64,000 nt of DNA from Pectinophora gossypiella. Lineage: Eukaryota; Arthropoda; Insecta; Lepidoptera; Gelechiidae. Position numbers and translations under genes: made by a program. The notes under the pieces are model-generated. The model had not been told where the DNA came from. It ran no database searches and saw nothing but the letters and a program-made list of their open reading frames with translations. The DNA is taken from the NCBI RefSeq assembly GCF_024362695.1, contig NC_065429.1, positions 372,001-436,000 on the forward strand, read 5' to 3'. Every line of letters starts with the position of its first letter. Position 1 is the stretch's first letter. Below are positions 1 to 12,100 of the stretch, piece by piece.

Positions 1-170
1 TCTAGTAGATTTATAAACCAGTTTTCGGTCGATCCAATTTATAATGTGCTTGTTATATGCCTTAGGTGAAATTAAAAAATGAAGACTCTGTTTCAAGTAG
101 TAAAAATTATGTCACATTCATTGAGTGACCTACTCGTATTGAACATCAATTAATTCTCTTCTTATTGTGT

Positions 171-338
171 AGGTTATAAGGTGGATTACCACCTTCATCA
201 AACCTGGTGTCAGAGTTATTATTGAGCCGCCAAAGACCCCTGACATGGCACCGTAACGGCTACATACTTACATTAGCAAGTAGTGACCGGGACCAACGGC
301 TTAACGTGCCTTCCGAAGCACGGATCGTCTTACAAATC
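171..338 (-). repeat. tRNA-derived SINE fragment (S2 family)
   Basis: Contains the recurring block 'caccctggtgtcag / gagccgccaaag / cccctgacatgg / accaacggcttaacgtgcc' that is also found at 33170, 52262, 60635 and 63293. Those fuller copies end in a tRNA-like head (GTGGTCCAGTGGTTGAGCG and GGTTCGAACCC boxes), so this is a headless fragment on the minus strand. Confidence 0.75.
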
Positions 339-339
339 A

Positions 340-1845
340 ATGAATCATTGAATAAATGATCAATGAATTGAGCTATCAAAAATAAATTAAAGCAATTACA
401 ACGTCTTCATTTTTTGGTTTTATCTAAGATTGACTTACACAAGAAGGTTTTGAAAATTACTGCAAAATTCAGAGAGGTTTGATCAAACTTATTACTTGAC
501 TTGCTCTCTCGTGAAGGATACGTATGGAAAATATGTTGTTTAATGATTTTTAATGAATCTCATTGTGAAATCCTTTAACTTTTAACAATTTTTTGAAGAT
601 TTTTGTCGAAATAAACTTATGATCAACTTATTAAAAGATCTACGAGACTCAAATACTCAATCCCAAAAAATATATATAAATAATATATATTCATGTATAT
701 ATTTTTATTATATTTATATTCTAAAATGATATATAATGAATATATATCCCACAAAACACGCGTGACAAAAGTTTTGGGTTAACTTATTTATACATTTTGT
801 GATTATGCCCGTCGACCTTTTAACAATTTGAGAGCTGAGTAGCTTAAATAAATAGTTTAAATTACATAAAAAAACGGTTGCTATATCGTTGCTTAGGAAA
901 CCACCGAAAATATATTAATCTCCTTTCGAAGGAACCTACTTGTTGAAATAATCTTTAAAATAGGTAGCTTTTCTACTTAATATATTATTATATTACGAAA
1001 AAAGAAACGTATCCGATACACACCTTGGAAATACGTATATATCGGTGCTTTACTTGAAAATTGTCAAATATTAATATAAAAAAACTAGACAAAAGAATTA
1101 AAAGGCCAGCTAGAACACCAATAACGATCTTCCTGTAAATGAGCCAAAAATATTATCATATAATATAATAATAGCAGTTTGAAGTTGGTAATATGTGAAG
1201 TATTACTGCTTATTCAATGACAATGGTTATAAGTTTGGAAAAATATTATTATAGCGTACACAGATAACATAAAAATATTATATTTTATGAAAGTATGTTT
1301 TTACCACATCTGAAAATTAATTGCCATTTTTTTAAATCTAAATATGAAATTGAAAATACTTAAAAATATATATATGATTGAATCTACAAATTAAGATGAA
1401 ATGGCATAAACTTATCGGATACTTAGTTACCGTTAGAATAATATTATTATTTTAATTGGTAATATAATTGCAGCTATCATAAGTAAATCAGTATATTTCT
1501 TTTTGTTTTTTTTTAAACATAGACTGAATTAGATCTGAAAAAATATTTTTTCCGACAAGATCGAATAGAAATGTGTATTCAGAGCGTATATTTGTGTTAG
1601 TTGTAAAGCTTAATAAATTATTGTGCTTGGTTTATTATTGTAAGATAATATAATTTATGAAGCAATATCCTTGCCATGTAGATTAAGAGCTGTTGATGTT
1701 TTATGGTTAACAAGAAAGTAAAAAGGTGGACTTTTGGAAAATGTTATTTTTTGAAGATAGCGGCCCTATTTTTTTAAATAGAATTTTGGTTACTTTTTTG
1801 AAAAGCGCCTTGTTCAGGTACCCGGACCTCAGTTTCTTAACCTCT
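340..1845. other. AT-rich non-coding stretch
   Basis: Very AT-rich with short poly-A/poly-T and TATA runs (for example around 670-730). I see no open frame with coding character, no splice-bounded exon and no recognisable repeat. Confidence 0.6.
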
Positions 1846-1952
1846 TTAACAATTTCAAGAACAGAACGTCTAATGACGTTCCGGTGTCATACTATCTGTT
1901 ATGATTCATAACACCATCAATGACCCATGGTCTCTGCCCGTGAAAGGGTTAA
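1846..1952. mobile_element. TTAA-flanked MITE, copy 1 (piggyBac-like)
   Basis: Bounded by TTAA at 1846-1849 and 1949-1952. The inner ends are 'caatttcaagaacagaac' and 'ctctgcccgtgaaaggg', which are imperfect inverted repeats. Two further copies occur at 5399-5505 and 63102-63208. TTAA target duplications are typical of piggyBac-type elements. There is no transposase. Confidence 0.6.
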
Positions 1953-1974
1953 GATGGAAAATAGTGTCAAGAAC

Positions 1975-2100
1975 ATCTTATCTTATCTAGCCTGAGGTGT
2001 CCCACTGCTGGGCAAAGGCCCCCCTCCATTTCTTCCAGGATTCTCTCTCCAGTGCTTCCTCCGGCTAGTCGTCCAGAAAACCATCCAAGCCAAGAACATA
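1975..2100. repeat. LINE-derived fragment
   Basis: The 'tgtcccactgctgggcaaag' block followed by a 'cctccatttcttccag' stretch is shared with 33575-33700. It is a common 3' fragment of lepidopteran LINEs. It is short, with no intact reading frame. Confidence 0.5.
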
Positions 2101-2244
2101 CCCATTTGAATTGAAAAAAAAAAAAACTATCGTTAAAATATATTCGCGCGAAAAATTACGCCATTTTTTTTTTGAGTGTCGTAACGACAGAGAAAAATTA
2201 TTGCAAGTACTAGGAGGTCATAAGTTCACGACTACATTCTGAAT

Positions 2245-2330
2245 AGGGGAGGTATATCCATCACAAGATGAACTAAGTATCCACACTTCACGGAGCTGTG
2301 TGTTAGACCAACGCGATTGGTCAATATTAC
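2245..2330. repeat. Short dispersed repeat (also at 18085 and 36040)
   Basis: 'atccatcacaagatgaac' plus 'gttagaccaa' recurs at 18085-18180 and, reversed, at 36040-36115. Probably the remains of a LINE 3' region. Confidence 0.4.
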
Positions 2331-2575
2331 ATATTTAATCTATCCAACAACAATCACCCACCACTTCACAACAACTCTTAATCTAGAAAAAACAAATCAA
2401 CTTCAGTAATTTTGAAACTAAGTTATCTTTTGTAAAGAAAATGTAATCTTTGGTAAAAGAAACTTGCACTAATACAGCCTGGATAATCCGTACAAAAAAA
2501 ATCATCCTTATACCGTGTGCCGCCTTACCCTGTGCGTGCAAGCGAGATCTAGTACGCGTGTGCGTGAACGGATCC

Positions 2576-3075
2576 ATATACGGTACGATTCGTCTGTACG
2601 ATCGATCTGATGAAAATCGTGACGATCAATCGCATCGCAAATGACGCTCATACACGAAACGATTGGTCGTAACGATCGATCATTTATTTATTTGAAACAA
2701 GTATAAACACGTGTTCTATTAATTCAATACGTGCCTAATAAAATGGAAAATGAACTTCTTTTCCTTATCTATGTGGCGGTAACTTTGATTCGGCTACAAA
2801 ACAAAAATGCCTAGAAAAATGTGGGTTAAGAAATGGCTTCTAAAGCGAAACCAGTATTCACATAAATATAAATATTTTGATCGTTGATCGTAAAGAGCCA
2901 CACACTGTCGATTCAACGTTACGAATACATGATTACACGAATACAACGTTACGAATCATGAATACATGATTGCAAGGGTTTTTGTTCGATTTCCGATATC
3001 GTCTTCGATGAAGTAAATCGTTAACGATCTTGATATACACTATCGATTCGTCGTTTCTCGAATCGTACCGTATAT
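2576..3075. mobile_element. MITE with 17-bp terminal inverted repeats
   Basis: The left end ATATACGGTACGATTCG (2576-2592) is the exact reverse complement of 3059-3075. The 500-bp interior is rich in CGATCG/ATCG motifs and carries a short tandem motif (cgttacgaatacatgatt, about 2920-2970). It has no reading frame. Probably a non-autonomous DNA transposon; the superfamily is unclear. Confidence 0.6.
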
Positions 3076-3078
3076 TAG

Positions 3079-3897
3079 GCCCTTAAGAGATTGCGGGTAA
3101 ATAGACAAAAGTTCTATGTAATTTCACATTAATAAGGATAATAACTGCCTATTTCACCCATCAGGTGTCGATACTGTTGAGTGCTTTTAAATTTTCACAG
3201 AGTAAACATATTAAAAAATATATATATTTTCAGACTAGTCCATAGATATGTCAGTATGATTAACTTACATGCTATAATAGTAACATGTATGTAAGTATAT
3301 TGTTTTTACAATATAACCACAAAGGGTTTTACTTCAAAATCATAGTTTTAAATTTATTCCCTAAAGATCATAAAGAAGAAAACTGAAAAAAACTACTTTT
3401 CATTTTCGTAACACATTCTTCAGACGGGATACACTCCACGTTGCTTCACATTTTACAGCAATTTATCACGAATTTTAGCTGGACAGTATGGAGAACTGTC
3501 AAAATTTAGGAATATTCAACAGTGCTGCCATCTACATTCGAGCTTCTAGTTTTTATCTTCATTGCTTCAATGTAACCATTTCAGACCGTACTCTGTCTAT
3601 CACAAACTATACTTATTTCATTATTTGTAAACATTTTAGTTTTTAAGTAGAAAAATGAGCGAATCAATGCAAATATCATTTAAATTTAGTTATTTAATTT
3701 ACGTTTCATGAGCCATTTTTATTTATTATTCATTTTAAGGATCACTTTCGTAAGATACTATGTGATTTCCTGTTGAAAAATACCATTTCATCATTAGCTT
3801 GTACTATGTTTGAACGTATTTTATTTAACTAAATGTTTTCTTATTCGACCACAAGTTATTCGGAAACTGTTACACTCGTGTTAAATAGCCATAGAGG
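3079..3897. other. AT-rich non-coding stretch
   Basis: No credible exon or repeat was recognised. It is AT-rich with short direct repeats only. Confidence 0.5.
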
Positions 3898-4195
3898 CAG
3901 CCATAGAATCAGCTCGCGACACCAACCACTTCAGGACCCCGATACCGACCCCGCCGGCGTGGTCGACGAATTCCCTCAATCAGCGCTTATCGCTATCGAC
4001 CCGCTAGGGTCGATTAATTCTTTCAAATATTTTTCCCTCTCAGACGACGCGCTGAGCCGAGGTTCAAGCCCAACTGGGCACCCTCAGGCCTGTTGTCTTA
4101 AACGTCGTACCGGGTGAGAGCCTTCAGCGCTCTCTATTTGTCCGGCCAAGTAGTTGTTGCCATCTGCGGCAAATCTACAATAAGTCACGTCAAAA
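3898..4195 (+). repeat. Dispersed repeat family F (about 300 bp)
   Basis: The block from 'ccccgataccgaccccgccgg' to 'gcggcaaatctacaataagt' recurs in whole or part at 23395, 24610, 28405, 29500, 33885, 37315, 37822, 40240, 42247 and 63733, in both orientations. It gives rise to spurious short ORFs. Likely a SINE or LINE tail; no RNA polymerase III boxes were identified. Confidence 0.7.
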
Positions 4196-4369
4196 ATAAA
4201 TTTAAGTACGCTACTCGATGACATGGTATATTTTACAGCTGAATTGAAAACTTGAGTTTATAATGGCAAACTGTGTATTACTGAATAATAACTTTATATA
4301 ATGTGGCATTTACTATAATCGTGTGCTTTGGAACTATGAGAGAATAGTATTAATGTATTTATTCAAATA

Positions 4370-4920
4370 GATGAGCCGATAGTCCTACCAGTGCTGATTC
4401 CAATACAAACCATCTCATTTTAATTTATACCTGTCTTGTCCGCCGAAAAGGAAAGGGACGGATAATCTACAGGCATGCATTTTTTGGAAGAAATTTAAGG
4501 TGGTATTAATAAACGAATCTCAGCTGAGACTGCCCTCAAGATCATGCTCAAGTCTCTGTTTTTATATGAGAACTGTCACATTGACATGATCTTGAGGGCA
4601 GTCTCGAAGCTGAGGTTAGTTTATTAATACCATAAATAAATAAATAAATAAATACCACCCTTAAACAACCCTCCCAAAATTGTACACTGGACAATAACTT
4701 GACAGAATTAAATTGACAGCACACGTCAAACGGGTTGCATATCAGTGGAATGCCTATTTGATTCGCCCGCGTTATTCATTTTAAAATGTATAACTGTCTG
4801 TCAAAGCCAATGTGTGTTTTTATATTTCTTATAATTTGTTTCTTTTTAAATTATTATACGCTTGGTTAACCCAAGCATTTATTTTTCAGCTGGTTGATAA
4901 TTGTACAATCGGCTCATCAA
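4370..4920. mobile_element. Palindromic MITE family B, copy 1, with a nested hairpin
   Basis: Starts with GATGAGCCGAT and ends with ATCGGCTCATC (about 4909-4919). It contains the family core 'ccgaaaaggaaagggacgg' shared with copies at 6825, 7943, 25823, 46140 and 53325. A separate hairpin lies inside at 4501-4632: its arms tggtattaataaac and gtttattaatacca are reverse complements, and the stems continue through 'gactgccctcaagatcat'. Confidence 0.65.
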
Positions 4921-4959
4921 ATGAGGGTCAATCCAGGCCACATTCGCGAAAAAAAAAAA

Positions 4960-5143
4960 ATAAGCTAAGATAAAACACATAATAACGGGTTCTTACCGCG
5001 TTTAAGTAGGGATATGACTCCATTCCAATCTCATCAGTCATCCCGTGATCATGGCACTTGCAACAGTATCGAAATATCGAGAGTCTCATATCCCTACTTT
5101 AAACGCGGCAAGAACACGTTATTATGTGTTTTAATAACTAAGA
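4960..5143. mobile_element. Hairpin MITE with about 10-bp target duplication (MULE-like)
   Basis: The element 4971-5133 has terminal inverted repeats of about 50 bp (TAAAACACATAATAACG at the left, its reverse complement at the right). It is flanked by ATAAGCTAAGA on the left and ATAACTAAGA on the right, a direct repeat with one indel. A 9-11-bp duplication plus long TIRs suggests a Mutator-like family. There is no coding capacity. Confidence 0.6.
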
Positions 5144-5398
5144 TAAAAGGTGTTTAGGCCTAAAATTCATGAAATTACAAGGATATACACCGCCATCTAA
5201 GTTTTTATTTGAGAACGTGACCTGGAGAATCCCTCATTTAGTAGCATAAGAGTGTTGTTTAAAGTTACTAAACCTGTTGTATAGCATTTGTATCATGTTG
5301 TTAGATCGTGTAATCGAATGTACTTATCTTGTATATGTGAGAATCATATTAAATGCGTATTTGGAAGAAGTAATAGTGATTTTTATTTTTCATCAGCG

Positions 5399-5505
5399 TT
5401 AACACTTACAAGTACAGAACGTGTGCGGACGTTCCGATTCAAAGGTGTCATACTACCTATTATAAACCATCAATGATCCATGGTCTCTGTCCGTGAAAGG
5501 GTTAA
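5399..5505. mobile_element. TTAA-flanked MITE, copy 2
   Basis: TTAA at 5399-5402 and 5502-5505. The interior matches 1846-1952 and 63102-63208 (acagaacgt, then tctctgtccgtgaaaggg). Confidence 0.6.
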
Positions 5506-6824
5506 TCAAAATCAAATCAAATATACTTTAAAACACAAAAAACTACAAATATAAAATATACTTTATTGTACAGAATTATATTTTCCTTTTTTTTGTTATA
5601 CTGTTTTTCATAATTTCCGCTTACCTAACCTTAACGTTTGACAGGTCCGGTTTTTTTACAGAAGCAAGTTTTTTTTTCTTTTATATATATTTTTTTTATA
5701 TTATTTTTATTTTCAATAGTGGGACCACCTCAAACTCGCAACTTTGAGTGTCTTTTTTATAAATTATATTTAAGCAGACACATGGACACTCAGTACAAAA
5801 TTGTTATTCTTTCCGTGTGCCTAACGCGGTAAGAGCGATAAAAAACAGATAAAGATATTTTTTTTTTGCGAGAGAGACAAAATCCGCGCGCTCTCCCCCT
5901 TACTCTTTAGCGGTTGAGGTCAATTGGTGCGGTGCGGAGAGTTACCCTTCTATACGTAGTATTACTTTTTATTTTACGATTCAAGTGAGTTTTAAAAAAA
6001 ATAAACAAGAATGAAAAAAACAGGAAAAAAGGGATCGGGCGGGTAAATAAAATAGCCTCAACCTGCTCCTTTGGGATACCACCGCGATGCTATGTTATGT
6101 TATTTTAATTTATATAATTATTTTTGTTTTACACAAAAATCACATTTTTTGTTGTAAAAAATTTCGCACAGCACAATTTTGTTATTGTTTTTTCACATAA
6201 TTTCACCATGTGCTAATCATTAAGTGTGAAAGTAAGTAAAATATATAATTATTTGTAATTGTGTACATCTGCTTTGTGTTATTTGTCGCTGTAATTTGTG
6301 TTTTGATAAATAAATAAATAATGAAAGATATTTATTCGTCCTAGAGTGGTGCATTTTTTATGTTTTTTTTCTCTGGTGCCGGGTGGTCATTATCCTAAAA
6401 CATGTAAAAACAACAAATTATTCCGTGAAACATTTTATGTTGTTTTAATACAGGTTTTATTTCAAATATAATATTATTTTTTAATAAAATCATTCAATGC
6501 AATTTTTTTATAAAAAAAAATAATCAATTTTATTTATTTTTCTTTTTGCAGACGAGATTATAACCACAGAGGTGTGGAAGAGAGTTTCCGGCTATACCAA
6601 AGGAGATTTATTTTTAGGTATATTTTTATTTTGAAAAATGGTATAATTTCTATCTTAAAAACTCGGTAATACGTACAGAACCAGCCTAGAGTCGGGTTTT
6701 TGCTAGGAATCCTGAATAAACAAAAAAAACTTTTATTTGGTATCACAGAACACTCGGTACGCGTGCCCGACTCGCCCTTGACCGGTGTTGCATTTGAAAA
6801 TTATTTTCCTATTTAGGCATTTAC
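5506..6824. other. AT-rich low-complexity stretch with small repeat scraps
   Basis: Holds poly-T tracts and a LINE 3' scrap near 5515-5580 (atatacttta). A short piece of a repeat shared with 24005-24165 and 56700-56970 lies near 5905-5970 (ctatacgtagtatta). No exon is supported. Confidence 0.5.
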
Positions 6825-7195
6825 TGGTGCTAATTCCTGTAAACACCATCTAATTTTATTTTAATTTATATCTGTCATTTTCTTATCCGGCGAAAAGGAA
6901 AGGGACGGGTAATCGACAAGCATAAAATTTATGGAACACACGTCAATTTTAAGGACAAATCTAAAATTTTACATTGGCCAATAACCCGACATAATTATGT
7001 TGAGCGCACACGTCAAATGGTTTGCATACCATCGAGATACTATTTTGATTCGCCCGGGTTATCCATTCATTTACTCATTCTTCCTAAAATTAAGAGCTGT
7101 CAATTATCCGTCCCTTTCCTTTTCGGCGGGTAAGAAAATGACAGGTATAACTTAAAGTAAAATTAGGAGGTGTCCGCAGGAATCGGGGCCATTAT
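6825..7195. mobile_element. Palindromic MITE family B, copy 2
   Basis: Begins 'tggtgctaattcctgtaaac' and ends with the diverged reverse complement 'ggtgtccgcaggaatcgggg'. The inner arms are ccgaaaaggaaagggacggg and ccgtccctttccttttcgg. It is non-coding. Confidence 0.7.
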
Positions 7196-7386
7196 TTATC
7201 AAATTATTTTTTGTTATCTTATTGGAGACTGGCTCTGTCCACTCCAAAAGGGATACAGACGTGAAGTGCGTGTTTGGCTTTGTGAAAGTTTTTTTAATAA
7301 GTAAATGTAATAAATAATACATATTATTTTTTCCGTAATATCATAAAAATAATTTGAAAGTCACCCCTCTTTTTGTACCTAAATCA

Positions 7387-7905
7387 GTAGTTATTGAGGT
7401 CTTGATTATATCTACTTTATTATTATTAGACAATTGAAATTGGGTAGTCCTAGGTCAAAGATAAATTATGAAATTCTGATTACTAAACAAAGACAGATCT
7501 AAACCTAACAATAAACATATACAGTGTTACTACAAAACACAAACTAAAAATAAACTAGGTTTGAAATAGTATTTCGCGCCACGAAAAAAGTCGGCGGATT
7601 TTAATGAAACTAAATTGACAAGTCGTAATAATTCTATTCGGGACTTCTTTCATTATACGGATTATATTTTAAACATAGTTTATCTTTTAGTCTTTGTTTT
7701 GTAGTAACACTGTTTCTTTTTTTATAAGTATTTAACTTATTTATGAATATTAATTAAGAAAAACGTAATAATAAGTACGACATTTTATCACGTTTTTCTA
7801 TGACGTCACAGTGTGCTTTTTCATACAAATTCCATAGTAATTTCGTGTTTTGACGTTTAGTAAAATGTAACTGATTTGACTAGTTGGAAAGTAGCCTATT
7901 ATTGT
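7387..7905. mobile_element. MITE family E
   Basis: Contains blocks shared with 31540-31800, 53190-53320, 23040-23180 and 37487-37527: 'cacgtttttctatgacgtca', 'caaattccatagtaatttcg', 'gactagttggaaa(g/c)tagcctatt'. The outer parts run in opposite orientation (aaacaaagacagatctaaac versus agtctttgttttgtagtaac). It is non-coding. Confidence 0.55.
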
Positions 7906-7942
7906 GATCTTATTTATTTTATTAGAAGTAAATTAATGTAGC

Positions 7943-8400
7943 TGCTGATTCCAGTACACATCATCTAATGTTATTTTAAGTTGTATCTGTCATTTTCTTA
8001 TCCACCGAAAAGGAAAGGGACGGATAATCGACAGGCATTAAATGTATTGAACACACGTCAATTTTAGACAGAAAAAACTTCCCCCTCTTTGTACATTGGC
8101 CAAAAACCCGACGAAATTAAGTTGACAGCACACGTCAAACGTGTTGCATACCAGCGAGATGCCTATTTGTTTCATCGGGTTATTCATTCATTCACTTGTT
8201 TATTTTACAAGTGATAATCATCCGTCCCTTTCTTTTTTTGCGGATAAGAAAGTAACAGGTAAGTATACCAAAATAAAGGAAGGTTTTGGCTGGAAGAAGA
8301 GAGGAATGGCGATTTCTCCACCGACAAGAGCGCAGCTCTTAAATAAAGATAGAGAACCAAATAAAATTAGACGGTGTTTACTGGAATCGAGGCCATAATA
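7943..8400. mobile_element. Palindromic MITE family B, copy 3, carrying an RTE tail
   Basis: Starts 'ctgctgattccagtacacat' and contains the core 'ccgaaaaggaaagggacgg'. It is interrupted at about 8270-8350 by 'gaagagaggaatggcgattt ... gacaagagcgcagctctta', the 3' tail of the RTE-like LINE seen complete at 43360-43740. Confidence 0.6.
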
Positions 8401-8614
8401 TTTTTTATTTATTTTTTATATTTTTTTACACCAGTGTGAAATAAAGTGTCAGTAAAATGATTTGTATAATTGTATTTTTAGTGACGATGGGGTATTAGTG
8501 TCTCATCATGCCCCTCTGACGTCACCATACCCCCATGACGTCACCAACCCCCCATGGCGTCTCCGCGACAGTGGACAGAGGAAGAAAATTATTTATAATA
8601 AATATGTACAGTCA

Positions 8615-8740
8615 TCGCTCCCCACACCCGCACACCCGCAGTGGAGCAGCGTGGTGGAGTATGCTCCATACCCCCTCCGGTTGATTGAGGGGAGGCCTGT
8701 GCCCAGCAGTGGGACGTATATAGGCAGTTTCATCTCAGGC
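8615..8740 (+). repeat. SINE 3' part (S2b)
   Basis: 'cccgcagtggagcagcgtgg' to 'ggcctgtgcccagcagtggg' matches the 3' half of the fuller SINE at 62717-63046. The tRNA-like head is missing. Confidence 0.65.
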
Positions 8741-8789
8741 CTTTACATCTTTATCAGATGGGCAGTTATAGGCAGTTTATGGTTTATGG

Positions 8790-8965
8790 TTATGTACAGT
8801 CATTAGCAATATCATGTACCTATTTTAGAACCCTGTCGCACTATAACATTTGACTTACGGTTTAATTTGTCAAAATAGTGATATAATTAAAGCACATAAA
8901 CAATGTATAGTTAGTGATATAGTTGAATTTGTCAAAAAAGTTAATGTGACAGGGTTATAAAGTTT
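8790..8965. mobile_element. Palindromic MITE family D, diverged copy
   Basis: Contains 'gtacagtcattagcaatatc', 'ttacggtttaatttgtcaaa' and 'aaaaagttaatgtgaca'. Matches the better copies at 28136-28285, 42821-42967 and 53757-53903. Confidence 0.55.
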
Positions 8966-9134
8966 ATACTATCAACTCCTGCGATTAATAAAACCAGTAG
9001 CGGAAATTATAAACAAATGTATATTTCCCTGAATACCAGATTATGATACAAACACTTAAAACTGACATTTACAAGAATTCCCAATTACCCCAGCCAAATA
9101 TACAAATAAATCGGCAATCAATCGACAATAAATT

Positions 9135-12100
9135 TTATCTAGTAATAGCCATTACGACAAAATTAGATTTACATTCCGATTTCTTGTAAGTCTTCTTGGT
9201 AATTTCTTCATAATTTTCATACAATTCATTCTCTCTATCGTACACAAATTTTGGCAGTTTCGCCACCAAGCGTTCCCCTTCCTCTGTCACCGTCTTTTCC
9301 GTGTAAATCTCCAAAACCGCTTTCTTCGTTTCATACATTTGTAGAACATCAGCACTGTTCATAAATTTCGGTTTATTTCGCTTCCTTTCCGTTTCCATAC
9401 TCTGATCTTTGTTATCTGATCTTGCACAATTGGATTCTATGAAGAATATTTTATCGTCTTTTGAGATGCCCAATCTTTTTATTGTGTTAACATTTCTTAT
9501 TTCACATTCCTTCAAGTGGCTACGACTGAATAGTTCCGCTGACATTTTGCTTTTAAACGGCGTCTCTTGAACTTGCCTACCAACGGGTTCTTCTTCCTCC
9601 TGTGGTTTGGATACTAGAGAAGTTACGTTACTTTCTATGGAGAGAGTGGTACAATGCATACTACTTTTGTATTTGGAATTCTGTGTTTCCACGTCGACGT
9701 ATTCGACGCTATCCTTCATAAAATCTGAATAACTTTTCAAGTTGCAGCTGATATTTTGGTCATTCTTCTCTACCTTCCTGCATCGACATCCGCAAGTGTT
9801 TAAAGGTTCCAGATTGAGTCTTTGAGCAAAAGTACTGCACAGACAGCCTTTATACGTCTTCTTTTTAGCATCGTCATCTGACGTTTCATCTGATTCTTTC
9901 TCACTCGCATCACTGTTGTTATCCAGTGTTGGGTAGATGGGCTTGCTTGTATGTGATATCACTAAGCTTCCATCTTCGTAAAAGTTGTTCAAACTCTCCG
10001 ATGCTTTGTAGAAGGTAGATTTATTAGTGTCGTAGTGTTTCACTTCTTTAGTCAAATCGTTTTCGTTCACTTGAATCTCGTGCAACGCCTCACTCTCGTC
10101 CGGCTCGCTATCAGACGCCAAAATCGACTTCAAAATATCCTTCAGCATCTGTATGCGATTCTTCGTTTTTGGTTTATTCAAGTAGTTTGAGTGTTCAAAT
10201 ACCTGTTTTAGCATCTGTTTCTTTTCGTCCTTTCTTGATTTCTTTAGTTCTATACACAAATCGTCGTATGGTATTTTTTCGACCGTCAACACAGCTTCGT
10301 TTGATTTTGTATTGAAATCGGTGTCAGGATCGGTGGCTACATCACTGGTTTTATAATCTGTATATCTTTCATCGCTCGTTTTAGTTCCTAAATCAGTAGG
10401 TTCGTCGCTAGTTTTGTTGGTACAGTAACTTGTATCTGGATAAGTGTCGGGGTCATAAGCCTCGTCAGTGTCGGTAACAGATGATCGTGTTCCGGATTTG
10501 TACTTGTCCTCAATTGCCTCTTTGCTGGAAACTTTCTCATCACTCCCCACATCTGTTGTAAGTTCCTCTGATCTACTGTATCTTTGTATTGTTGGTTGAG
10601 AGTTTACTCTGAACTTTGTATTTGTGTCTCGTTGCGCTGCTATTTCTTCACTAGAATTTTCTTTTATGACATTTATTCCACTGACGCCAGGTTCTTCTTC
10701 AGGTATCGTAGGTTTACTACTTGTAACTTGCGCGTAAGCTTTTGGGATAGGCAAACTTTTTTCGGAAGATTTTTTACTATCTTCGACTGTGACATGCTCT
10801 TCTATTATTATTTTATTAGGAGATACTACTTCCACTACGGCGTTTTCAATTTCTTCCTGAAGTTTAATGTCTTCTGCTTTAATCTCTAAAGATTTGACTG
10901 CTGGGGATTTAGTCTCGTCTGGTTTAACTTCTTCGGATTTCTCTGCTTCAATAATTAAATTGCGAGGTTTATCATGTCTATAAATAAAGTCTTTGAAAGA
11001 CTTTGTTTCTCTAAGTTTATGCTGAGCTGTATCTGTAGGTTTAGTGTCGAGGGATTTAACCACTAAGGACCTAATTTCCTGAAATTTGAGCTCGTCAAAC
11101 TTGATCTCAACCTCCTGAGGTTGAATATCTTGAGATTTGATGTCTTGAGATGACCCCGGTAACAAGTTCATCTCCTGTTGGTCAGAAATGTCTGGTTGCA
11201 TCTCTTTTTTAGAGGACAACTGCGGTGGTTCCAACTCCAGTTGAGAGATGGCTTGTAGTGCTGTTATTAGCTGTGGTTGTATCTCTTGAGTTCCATTATC
11301 CTGACTTTCGATTTGTTGAGAGGAAACGTGGTGAGATTTAACTTCTTGAGAGGAGAGCTGTCGAGATTTCAGGCCTTGAGAGGAAATCTGTCGAGATTTT
11401 ACATCTTGAGGCTGTTGAATTTCGTTTTCCAGAATTTGCATCTCCTTTACCTTTAACTCCTGGATATTTACATCTAACTGAGTGAGCATGCGTGTTGACG
11501 CGGGTGGTTGCATGTCTTGTGACCTAATTTCTGATGACTTTAATTGTTGTGATGAAATCTGTTGAGATTTTATTTCCTGTTGGGAGAGAACCTTCGACGA
11601 ATGATCTAGTTGTGTCGTCTGTGAAGGGGTCTTTTCTTGGTGCAAGGCATATAGGGCAGACTCTATTTCCTGCCGCGAAGTAATCTGTGGTTCTAGTTCT
11701 TGGTGAGAGCATACTTGTGAAAATGTCCTGTCTTGATGGGTAGAAGTCTGTGGTTGTTGTATATCGTGCTGAGAGGAAGGCAAATAATTCGTATCCTGAA
11801 TTTTAACCTGTTGAGAGGACAGCTCCTCACAAATAATCTCTGGCAGTTTTAACTCCTGTGATCTTCTTTCCTGAGATTTGGTCTCTGATTTACAGTCCAA
11901 AGATCTCGCCTCTGGAGACTTGCGCTCCAAACACCTTATTTCCGAAGATATGCGCTCTTGTGATATTAATTCCGAAGTTTGGCGCTCCTGCGATCTCGTA
12001 TCTAGAGATTGGCGATCCAAAGATCTCATTTCCGGAGATCTGCGCTCCCAAGATCTAATCTCTGGAGATTTGTGCTCCACAGATTTTAACTCCTCAACTG

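Noticed and set aside
3833..4117. 94-residue plus ORF, also similar ones at 28311 and 28382
   Set aside because: They fall within dispersed repeat family F and are shared by its copies.
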